From: Peribolospora baueri
Taxonomy: Eukaryota > Basidiomycota > Peribolosporomycetes > Peribolosporales > Peribolosporaceae
Reading direction: 5' to 3'
Length of the DNA stretch: 33,795 nucleotides
Assembly (NCBI GenBank): GCA_029717555.1
Contig: JAMDHS010000135.1
Coordinates: 1-33,795, forward strand
A program made the position numbers and the translations under genes. Numbering within the stretch: the stretch's first letter is position 1; each line of letters begins with the position of its first letter. This document shows positions 20,214 to 28,996 of the stretch, one piece after another. Below the pieces are notes generated by a model that saw only the letters and a program-made list of their open reading frames with translations, ran no database searches and was not told where the DNA came from.

Positions 20214-21597
20214 ATGGGCGCGCTCTTCTCTAGGCGCGCCTTCACTTCAGCGTCTTCTGCATTCGTCCGCCTCACACCCTCCAACTTTGTCGCTTCACCC
20301 AGTCGCCCCATGTCCGAAAGCACCACCGGCAATACATCCGGAGCGCCGGCCCAAGTCGAAGTCGATCTGCCGGCGTACCCTGTGCCTGTGCAAGAGAGAG
20401 AGGAGGAGGTGAAAGCAGGGCTTGAAGACGTGAGGAAGAGGCTTGAGGCGGCTGCTAGCCAGGGCGGGAAGACGAAAGTGAGATGGAATCATGGCTTTGG
20501 ACAAGGAAGATCCACCTCTGTTCCCGTTCTTCGTACATCCTCCTTACCTCTTATCCGCCCCCCAACATCTTCTACTTTCTATCTCCCGCGCTCAAAGCCC
20601 CGTCTTGTAGCCGTTTCTAAGTTTAAGCCCCCGTCAGACATCATGGCAGCTTACAAGGCAGGCCAGCGCCACTTTGGAGAGAACTACGTCAATGAGCTCG
20701 TAGATAAGGCTCCCGTTTTGCCGCCCGACGTCAGGTGGCATTTCGTTGGCGCTTTGCAGAGTAATAAGGGAAAGGCTCTCGCTTGTGAGTCCTTCCTCTC
20801 TCCTTTAGCGCTTGCGCGATGATATGGTGGGCGCGATGCGGACGGGGAGACTTGAAGGGACGGGGCGAAGTGGGTGCCGCGTACGTGATGATAAGAGCGC
20901 GTGTTCCACCTTCTCCTTCCGCCTGTTTATTTGCCTCGCAGCCATTCCAAATCTTTACCTCCTGGAAACGCTCACGTCTGTCAAGGCGGCCGACATCCTG
21001 GAAAAGGCTCGCGCATCCGTCATTTCGTCATTATCCTCTTCCTCCAACCCTGTGGATCCCTTGGGCGTATACATCCAAATCAACACCTCTGGAGAGGACC
21101 AGAAGGCGGGTCTGACCACGCTGCGCGAAGGTAGCACCGAGACCTCGAACGCAGAGGCAGAAGTCGTTCGTCTCGCCGCGCACATCCTCAACAAATGCCC
21201 ACACCTCCGACTCCAAGGCCTGATGACCATCGGTTCCTTCGACAACTCGGCCTCGGCGGCGGACGCTGCGGAAAACCCAGACTTCCAAGCGCTCTTGACC
21301 ACTCGCCGGGCTCTCCTCGCGGCCTTGATGGCGCCTTCTTCTCCTCTCTCTCCAGCCGTTCGCCAAAAACTGATCGAGACGCGGGATCAAGATCCTGATG
21401 GCGGTGGACTACCGTTGGAGCTGTCGATGGGCATGAGCGCTGATTTCGAGATTGCGGCCAAGATGGGGAGCGGAAATGTCAGAGTGGGCACGAGTATATT
21501 TGGCCAGAGGGGAGGGAGGGAAGAGGCTAAGGAGGCGAGGGAAAGAGAGGCGGCCAAGGCTATGGGCGACCAAAATTGGCGGAAGAGTAGCCAATAA
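20214..21597 (+). CDS. YggS/PLPBP family pyridoxal-phosphate homeostasis protein
   Basis: PLP-binding protein of the YggS/PROSC family (yeast YBL036C), a TIM-barrel carrier that keeps vitamin B6 and amino-acid pools in balance and has no known enzyme activity. Exons 20214-20477, 20598-20784 and 20942-21597 give 368 aa, longer than yeast (257). The PLP lysine is Lys96 in LVAVSKFKP. HFGENYVNEL, WHFVGALQSNK and, near the C-terminus, LSMGMSADFEIA with VRVGTSIFG are all present. Residues 1-32 are basic and Ser/Ala-rich like a mitochondrial presequence, and an in-frame Met33 could start a cytosolic form. Intron 1 (20478-20597) is 120 nt, a multiple of three, with no stop, so its removal is inferred from family alignment. 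A long helical tail follows the conserved domain. It converges with TMA46. Confidence 0.93.
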
Positions 21598-21683
21598 CCG
21601 AAGTTTATGGAGAGCCATTGCATTCCATATGTATGATAATGAATAGACAATAAAAAAGATTTCAGTCTTCCCAGAAGCTGGCT

Positions 21684-23557
21684 TTACCCTTCACCAGCCT
21701 GTCCATCTTGCCCGTCCACCCCGTTCGCCTTGGGCTCTTGCTCGTTTTCTCTCCCATCTGCACGACCGGCCGCCTCGTCGTTCTCCTGACGCTCCGAGCT
21801 GTCCGCCTCTCCCTCTGCCTTCTCCTCGCCCTGGTCTCGCTTGTAGGCGGAGAGATCCCAGTCCTCCTCCTCCTCGTCCTCGTCCAGGTACATCTCGGGG
21901 TTGTATTGGAACTGTAATGCAAGACAAGATTGACGGAGAACGCGTCGATCAGTGAAAACGGCCGTTGGCGTGTAAGCGAACATATGGTTTGCCGAGATGA
22001 GATACAAAGACCACGAAACGGTACGAATGGAGCAAAGAGGCAAGCTTACCAGCTCCCTTCCGCTCATGCCATTCGCCTTTCCAGCCTTGACCTGCGCCTC
22101 CCGCGCCTTGTTCCTCGCCTCCTCTTCCGCCTGCTTTTTGTCCATCCGGTTCTTCTTCCATGCGGCGAACGTCTCGGCAGTCACAGGCGTGAGGTTGGAG
22201 CCCAGCTTGTGTCGCTGTGATGAGAAAAGGCGTGTGGTGCAAGGAAAAGATGAACGAGTAAACATGGAAGGACTCAGTTCAGATTCTGACTGACGGGGCA
22301 GCAGACACAACCCTGAACTGAAGGGCGCAAGAGATCAAACTCACCTCGACCTCCAGAAACTCCTCCAAAGTGATTTCGTTTTCCTTTTCCTCTGCCTCCT
22401 TCTTTTTCTGCTGACTCTTGAGTACGAACCCAGGCGGCAACGCGTGGCGGTACTTGCACTTCTCCCCGCCATTGGGACACTCCCAGAACCAACCGTACTT
22501 GCCGTCTTCGATGGCTTGGATGAAAAATTTGCACACGATGTCCGTCGTCGTCTTTAGATTGCCGTGTTTGGAAAGCACCACTTGGTTCAGCTTGGCAGAG
22601 TCCCACTTGTCCATTGTGTCTGTTTCGTAGAGCGGTCGACCGCGCACGGGCAAATGAGTCAGCGTAATATTAGCTATGTACTTAGCCTTCGTACGGGTCT
22701 CCCAACTCCGCGACTGCAGGTGCGCTGCTCACCAGTCTCCTTGTCCTGATCGACTCGCATGTCTGTATACAAGTCCCTCTTTTCTGACTTGCGATCCGGC
22801 TCTTTCGTGTGCGCAAATTTACACTTCTTCCCCTTTTCACAGTTGCCCGCTTTGAAGAACGCGCAGGGCACGGTTTTCGGATCTTGGGCGTAGGAAGGTA
22901 TGAAAAATGAGAATGACTCTGCGTCGGCGGCAAGGGTTGAAAACGAGCATGGGTAGAGACCCACCAACGCCGAAAGGCACCTTCTGTACCTGAGCAGGCT
23001 TGAAGAGCTCGCCCATCTCCTTCTTCCGGATCTCTTCCGCCTTCTTCCTCTCCCTTTCCTCCTCTTTTCGCCTTTCTTTCATTTGCTGTTGGGGATGACA
23101 AGCAATAAAGTTCTGAGAGTCAGCCACAAAAGAAAAGCCAAGATAAAACAGCTCAAGCGCCGGTTACTCACAGCCTCCCGGTTCTTCCCTGCCAAGGACT
23201 GCTGCTGCTGAATTAGCTTAACCTGCGCTTGCACTTTGGTGGACTTATTTTTCTGGATATGGTGCAAGCAGCGAGCGAGGCGGCAAACCATATGAGAGAG
23301 AATTGTTTCAATGATCGACGGTCCGGTGAGGTCATGCACGCCACAGGTCATTGGAAACTCACGTTTTTGAGACCGAAAGTCTAGTGAGAGAAAGGAAAAG
23401 AAGATATTGGAGACAGAGCAGATCAGCGTCGCACCAAGTCCATGCGTGAGCCTTTCGCAGGTCGTCCCAAGTCCCGACCGGTAGAGCTCTGAGAGCTCAC
23501 CTTGTCCTCCTTGACCTTGTTGGAGCTTCCCTGCTGCTGCTGCTTTTTGGGCGCCAT
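21684..23557 (-). CDS. TMA46: CCCH zinc-finger DRG-family regulatory protein (Tma46/DFRP1/ZC3H15)
   Basis: Partner of the developmentally regulated GTPase Rbg1/DRG1; associates with translating ribosomes. Eight exons on the minus strand: 23501-23557, 23363-23380, 23172-23252, 22965-23085, 22733-22882, 22345-22619, 22050-22214 and 21684-21911. All are in phase and give 364 aa. The N-terminus [19 protein letters not shown] continues into TFGLKNKNKS, a family hallmark. It is followed by a charged helix ([20 protein letters not shown]). Two CCCH fingers follow: one in [20 protein letters not shown], and one starting [20 protein letters not shown] and closing CKYRH. The DFRP domain lies downstream with [17 protein letters not shown] and [14 protein letters not shown]. 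The tail is acidic ([10 protein letters not shown]) and then low-complexity. Exon 2 is only 18 nt but is confirmed by the conserved sequence it encodes. Confidence 0.96.
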
Positions 23558-24428
23558 GGTGCTCGTCCAGCACTAACTGAGTTGTGAATATGGTAGAATA
23601 TGAGGTGAGGGAGGTATATGCGGTGGAAAGGGTCTATCCTTGCTCCTCGCCGCCTTGCTGGTGATGGTGGGTGATGGTGGTGGTGCGTCTGGTGGCAGTG
23701 GACTGGCTGATACTCCGTGGGAACTGGCTCGTTCGCCGCAGCCTTTCGGGATCGGGTCAACGAGGCATGCCGCAGTTCACCGGGACAGCTGCCCATATCG
23801 TTCACCACTGCGGCCACGTCCCATTCGCCTTATGCGAAAAGAGAACGTACGAGAGAAGAGAAGGGAGGGGAGAGCGGGATCGCCTGGGTACGCACGCAAG
23901 CATGCATGGAATAAGCGCGGACGTCCGTGCGATGGGGCGCGTTGAGTCTCTCGATGGACAGGTCAACTCGTTATCGCTTCGGAGGGCCGTGACACGGGAT
24001 GGAGAGCAATGGACCCGCGGTCGTTCGAAGGTGGCCTCAGTTCGCCAGGTGCCCTCGGACTTGGGCGTGCAGCATTGACAGACCAGTCTGGTACGGCAAG
24101 AGAGACATAGTTGTGAGTGCGAAGCGAGCTGTCGACGCGGATGATACCTGTTCATTTGTCTGACCGTCGCATCGTACACTCGTTGACCCCCGAAGCAATG
24201 CAATTACTGCGAGCAAGATCCTTCTTTGTCCTTCTTTCCTCTGCAAACAGCTGGTCAACTATCGTCGTTTACTGACGAGAATAAGAAAAGCGACGTGGAG
24301 AAGCGAAAGAAACTGGACGAGAATACGATTTAGGAAGTTATAATTGCCTTTGGCGGCATCTGTAACAGGAGCCTCATCTCAAAGCTCGGACCTCGCTCAA
24401 GGGGTCCTTATTACTTATTCAGCCATCC
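23558..24428. other. Intergenic region upstream of TMA46
   Basis: The TMA46 promoter and the 3' flank of the next minus-strand gene. Frames on both strands are short and motif-free. A near-repeat of CTCAGACTTCC occurs twice around 24428-24455, straddling the stop of the neighbouring gene. No gene is supported. Confidence 0.55.
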
Positions 24429-25568
24429 TCAGACTTCCCCATACTTCCTCAGACTTGAAGATGTGACCCTTCTGGATGTATAACAATAACCGAGGTGATG
24501 TGGTACTCGATACTGGAGACCGATAAACGTTGCTGTTATTTTGCCTGTTGGTGAGTTGACCCTCAGGACAGTGGTTTGCCCAATGACCAGTATTGCTGCA
24601 ACAGCAGCAGCTGCCAATCTAACAACGCTGACTTCTACTGCTGTTGCTATTTCCGCTGTGAAGGTTTCCAGAGCGCTGGATGTTGTCTTGGCGACGAGGG
24701 TTCCGATGATATCCTCAACCCTCGCCCTAATGTTAAGATCATATCCAAAACCCTTTTGCCGAAGCTGGGTCTTGTATTAAAAGTATGTCCCCGCACAGAA
24801 ACCAATAAGGGAATGGTGGCCTTGTACCCCGGGGTCATGCCGCCATCAGTACTGATCAGATCAACCCAGAACTCGCGGTCGTAAAAGCATTGTCGCGCAT
24901 TTCTACTGGCAAACGTGGTCCATTGATCATACTCTGCTGGTATGTCTTCCTACGAGCAGCAAAACAGACAGGTAGGCTTGCTAGTACGACGACGCACGTC
25001 CCTGGGAGTTGAAAGACTGGGGGACGCTCACTGTTTGTTGTCAGAACAACCGTGTCAACTGTCACCTGCCCGTCCATTTCTTCGTCAGTGAAGTCTCTGC
25101 CCCCGTCCGGCCATTGTAGCCAGAAGCTGCCGAACTCATCTACAGTACTACTTTACTTCAATCGTCATACTCGAGTCCATGAAAAGGGAATACCCAACCC
25201 ATCAAGAAAACCATAATTGTTGCGACGAGGTCGTTTGTTCACGTGGTAAATCCTCGACAAGTGCCGCAGCTTCTCTTTCCCCCACACTGCAAGCGCATCG
25301 TAGCAGCGGCTGGCTCCGGCACACTTGTCCCGCCGGGGCCAACAGCGACGATCTGTCCATCCATCGCTTTGATCTTCGTCTAGGCCTCTCCGCCGTCACC
25401 ACTTTTTAGTATCTCTCGGGCAAGCTACGACACGACTTCTTTTGGCGCTGTCTCTATCTTGACTGTCCAACCACTCTTCGTCGGAATTGGCGGGCAGCCA
25501 TGCTCACAGGCAACCACCGACCCGCAACCACTCGGGGCGCAGGCCAACCGTACGCCGTATCGCACCCA
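24429..25568 (-). CDS. Uncharacterised multi-exon gene (5' end unresolved)
   Basis: I do not recognise this protein. A chain of exons keeps phase on the minus strand: 25434-25568 (5' limit open), 25243-25379, 25032-25147, 24797-24945 and 24429-24764. It ends at a stop at 24429-24431. The first intron (54 nt) has a clear TACTAA-like branch site. The second and third are GTGAAC..TAG and GTGAGC..AAG, and the last is only 32 nt. The translation has a Cys-rich part (LACAPSGCGSVVACEHGCPP), a Gly/Pro stretch, an acidic/aromatic part (VDEFGSFWLQWPDGGRDF and NARQCFYDREFWVDL) and a C-terminal hydrophobic run (VVRLAAAAVAAILVIG) that could be a membrane segment or core strand. No start codon with a signal peptide was found. 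It may be a lineage-specific gene or a decaying one. Confidence 0.45.
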
Positions 25569-26122
25569 TCAGCCCTGACTAACCAGCTGCAGCCCTCAGG
25601 GTCATGTCGAAGCCGTTCAGCGTCCCCACAGTTGCCACCATTTCGGGCCATGTACAATCCAGCCCTCCACCACCCAGCTTTTCCTGCGGCCTGGAGTTGG
25701 GGATGGGGTGCGGGCTACATGCAGCGGAGATGGGTCGGCGGACAGCCTGGAACGGGAACGGAACGAGGCACAGAGGAGGAAGGGCGGGGAGGTGGAAGGT
25801 TTGGAGAGCATACGCAAGGCGCAGCGAGAACTCAGGAGGATGTTAGCTCAGCGCACGTCCCTGAGATATCATGTTCGAATTGGGCCCCGCCACATCTACC
25901 AGCAACATCGCCACGGGCAGCGACAGCGGTCTCATCGCCGACAGCTCGCCCATACGATCCAACGTTATGCCACCCCGCTTGGGCACCATTCTGGACGTTC
26001 TCCTCTCATCCTTTACCTCCCCCGTCCGCCGACATACCTGTGGCGAAGGCGCGCTTATGATCTCCTTGCCGCCGATGGAACGCCTCAGCTCGGCAGGCCC
26101 GGTTGTACGCGCGAGATAGTTA
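25500..26122 (+). other. Unresolved plus-strand coding potential
   Basis: Overlaps the 5' part of the minus-strand orphan gene. An ATG at 25500 opens 186 codons, Pro/Gly/Trp-rich (PAAWSWGWGAGYMQRRW). A second frame over roughly 25735-25845 reads as a charged helix (ERERNEAQRRKGGEVEGLES). A third, ending at about 26119, reads NIATGSDSGLIADSSPIRSN. A GTTAGC..CTACCAG intron could join the last two. The whole lacks a recognised motif, and the frames overlap on both strands, so it could equally be non-coding. Confidence 0.2.
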
Positions 26123-26277
26123 GCACTATTGGTGCCGGCTTTGCGCTTCCATGTATGGGCTTTTATACCTGGATGCTTGCTTTTTTCATACCCATCGTGC
26201 TGGTGCATGGTGACATGTATACCGCGACTTCACACCTTGCTCAGCCACGCTTTGTCGTATAAGGGTCTGCCCAGATG

Positions 26278-26340
26278 GGTGGCACGTATCAGCTGGCACC
26301 GTAGTAGGAAGATGTCTCTCAGTTTTGCGGTCACTTGCGC
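26278..26340 (+). repeat. Dispersed 60-bp repeat, copy 2
   Basis: Same orientation as copy 1 at 19996-20056, differing by an extra CT and one base. It lies about 190 bp upstream of a candidate start codon near 26530, a placement comparable to copy 1 before the PLPBP gene. Confidence 0.85.
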
Positions 26341-27310
26341 GCCTCATTTCTTCTTTCCTCTCCCCCATCGGTCCCTCGGAGCATTTCGTCTCGCTCGTTG
26401 ACGTCCCTTTTGTATGGGTTGACCCGGCCCTTCGTCTGTATAGAAGCGCTCTTTACTGTACAGCGTCTACCGCTGGATTTCTGCACTCCGTCCTTGCTCC
26501 CTCGCTCCTTTCCTCCTCTGCTCGCTGCGATGTCGGACGGCTCGGGTGGTCGTTTTGCAGGTCCGGCGGTGCTACGGGAATAACGATCGCAGGAGAGGCG
26601 ACCGCCCACTCTGTCCAGATTCAATTGATCTATTGCAACATTATGCGCGGGACGTCCCCTCCACTAGAACCGTCTCGCGTTCGCAGGGACGACAGTGCGC
26701 TTGCCACTCCTTACGCCGATGAGGACCGAGTATGCTTGGTCCCATTCGGACAAAACGGGCCGGGCCTCTTAGTCAGGTTCAAAGCGTCGAGATCAAGCAA
26801 GAGACCGGCTTGTTGAGCCGTCCCGAATGCGAGGCGGACGAGCAGCGTACTTACTTGCTCGACTGACTCGGGAAATTTCTTTTCTTTCTCCTTTACACAA
26901 CAGCATTTCGAGCTCGACGCCGAGGCGGACTTGATCGCAATGAATCGACCGTCTTAGCGCGCCCTGATGTCGAGGTAAAAACTTGCTTGATCCTCTAGTG
27001 GACACTGAAGCGGCATAGAAAGATGTTGTCGACTGCTAAGCCTTGCCCCGGGTCCCGGGCTTGTGTGCCGTTCCCGGGGGGGACGCGCCTTTTCGCCAAG
27101 GCTCGCCCGCCTCGGCTACCACGTCGCTCGTTCGTTCAGTACCACTGCACAGTGTCGCTAAGGGGCAGGGCGGGCGGACAGCCATCGGCTGCGTGCAGGA
27201 ATGACCGAACGCACTCCGCACTCCTCGGCACCTTTCTTCCCTCCTTTTGTCACTATCAAACTTTCTCATTCCTTTGTCTTCTCCCCATTGTCCCATTCTG
27301 TCACTTGCAG

Positions 27311-27421
27311 CACAAACGTTGCAAATCTCGCTCGAGAAGGGGCGCTGCATCTTCCCGGACGAGGACACGCAGAAGGGATTTTCAAATACGAACACATAGC
27401 TCGATACAAGGAGTGGTGCAG
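27311..27421 (+). other. Isolated exon-like block
   Basis: A 111-nt open block is preceded by a pyrimidine-rich tract ending CACTTGCAG and followed by AG|GTGAGG, strong acceptor and donor sites. The in-phase reading contains LAREGALHLPGRGHAEGIFK and YEHIARYKEWC. I do not recognise it and found no partner exons. It could be a remnant of a lost gene. Confidence 0.25.
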
Positions 27422-27546
27422 GTGAGGGGGCGGGGCAATGAATACAGGAGGGAGTGCGGAGGTGGAAAGGTACGTTCGCTGGACATCTGGGTGGCCCTGG
27501 CCGAAGGGTTCGTGTTTTGACGCGGGACGGCAACAGCAGTGGCCCC

Positions 27547-28248
27547 TTAGAAGACCTCGAGAATGCGCTGCAAAGCGGCAGGCTGTACTGCTTGCCTGTC
27601 GCACTTGGTCCAGTAGACTTTGTGCTTTTTAGTCAATTCACTGTACAGGCAATGCCGGGCGTGCGTGGTAAGTCCTCCCCTGAAGACGCGGTTTGTTATC
27701 ACCGTTGGGGGCGCGTCGTCCTCAAAGAACCGCACAGGGAGAAGGCCGGTGGAGCGATGCTCGGGCAGCTCAAATTCCCTCACTAGTGTGCCGGTCCTGT
27801 CGTTGCTCAGCTCGAGGGAGAAGGCACGGCCGGCGGGAGAGGCTTGCATGAAGCCCACGAACTCATCGAGGAAGTCGTCGAACCCCTCGACGCCCTGACT
27901 GTCGTTCGTTGTGTATTCGTAGGCCTGCAGCCTTCCTTCCGGCGTGACGAGGTATAGGTGCCCTTGCAGCTCGCCGCCGGGCAAGGAGGGTCTAGGTCTG
28001 CAAACCTCCCCTACTTCGCCCTCTCCCACGTCCACCTGGTACGATATCATGATGTTGTCCTCCTCGATGTCGAAGTGTTTGTGTACAAGGTGAAGGGAGA
28101 AGTGCTCGGTGGCTGCATGGCGCCTGAAGATCTCCTCCAGCTTGGCGAGCTCCTCACTAAATTCTTCCCAAGCGCCTGCCGCATCGGTAATGTAGGGCAG
28201 GGTATTGTAGTCGGCAGCGGCGATAGGCTTGTTGAGAAGAAGGGTCAT
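27547..28248 (-). CDS. Fungal orphan protein, 233 aa, intronless
   Basis: A single open frame of 234 codons from ATG at 28248 (MTLLLNKPIAAADYN) to the stop at 27547. The frame stays open upstream to about 28458, but without an ATG. The layout matches a type of small uncharacterised fungal protein I have seen in lineage-specific families: an N-terminal helix (EEFSEELAKLEEIFRRH), then HFSLHLVHKHFDI, ISYQVDVGEGEVG, a strand-turn block with LQAYEYTTND and a helix DDFLDEFVGFMQ. It has no signal peptide, membrane segment or catalytic motif. Its function is unknown. It is divergent from the kinase-like tandem pair. Confidence 0.7.
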   Translation of the reverse strand: MTLLLNKPIAAADYNTLPYITDAAGAWEEFSEELAKLEEIFRRHAATEHFSLHLVHKHFDIEEDNIMISYQVDVGEGEVGEVCRPRPSLPGGELQGHLYLVTPEGRLQAYEYTTNDSQGVEGFDDFLDEFVGFMQASPAGRAFSLELSNDRTGTLVREFELPEHRSTGLLPVRFFEDDAPPTVITNRVFRGGLTTHARHCLYSELTKKHKVYWTKCDRQAVQPAALQRILEVF

Positions 28249-28996
28249 CTTGTTTGCTTGTGGGGGCAGATACGAGACGACATCGGACAACCGAGCTGCT
28301 TTATACTCTCCTTGGGAGATCTCTCTTGGGGCTGATTCGGCTCGATCCCGGTGACAATGGCCGACTTCGGCCAGCTGATGTCGTAAGTGCTTATTGTCGC
28401 TCGATTGAGGACTTGGAGCTTGACGTTGAACTTGCGGTTGAGCTTGTGACAAGGCCACGTCGTCTGTGACGAGAAAGCCGAGCCTTTCCCTTAACGACGA
28501 TTGGACCGGTGAAATATCATGGAAAGTCTCAATGCTTTGATGTCTTCAGCGCCGACCGCCAACCAGATTTCCTTTTTGCCCTCGTCAATGTGCTCAGTGG
28601 GCCATGCACAGCATCACCGTTGCATATCCGTGACGCCAAAACTCGGTTGGGACAAACACCTGCTGAAATGGAGGGCGAGATAGGTGGCATGTTGCAGAAC
28701 GAGATCTGGGACGAGTGCAGAGAAGGCCCAGTCTCACTGAAACGCAGCAGGTGAGCACAAGGCGTCCCAAAAAGTCCAGGTTGGCTCGTTTGGAAGGAAG
28801 GTGCGGCTACGCTTCCCTGAAACGAGCCTCGCCATTGTTGGTCTCGGGTCCGAGATTGGGGGCCTGCCTGCTCTCGAGATCCCTTCCGACAACGAGAAGT
28901 TGTTCTCCGCCTTTTCCATAACTGGGCTGACAATAGAAGGCACAGGGACAAGCTCACTGGTTTGGTTTGGTTTTCAGGCCGACACTAGACAAGAGA
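28249..28996. other. Region between orphan gene and kinase tandem array
   Basis: Divergent promoter region. On the plus strand a frame over 28509-28750 ends at a good donor (AG|GTGAGC), and a frame near 28795-28970 reads protein-like (FPETSLAIVGLGSEIGG), but the phases do not join by any splice pair I tested by eye. It may be a decayed gene. There is no complete gene. Confidence 0.4.

Larger units (their letters stand above)
26123..27546. other. Intergenic or decayed region with exon-like islands
   Basis: No complete gene is found. It contains copy 2 of the 60-bp repeat (26278-26340). A possible short gene starts with ATG at about 26530 (MSDGSGGRFA) behind a TATA-like CTGTATAGAAG and a pyrimidine-rich leader. 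An isolated exon-like block lies at 27311-27421. The frames between them do not join into one convincing protein. This may be remains of one or more genes. Confidence 0.45.

Noticed and set aside
26896-26953. A LDAEADLIAMNR stretch reminiscent of the Oma1 third zinc-ligand region
   Set aside because: Similarity is short, DNA identity to OMA1 looks little above chance, and no HExxH helix or neighbouring Oma1 block accompanies it.
28249-28458. A 70-residue N-terminal extension of the 233-aa orphan
   Set aside because: The upstream frame has no ATG and is Gln/Arg-rich; the ATG at 28248 is followed directly by the recognisable start MTLLLNKP.
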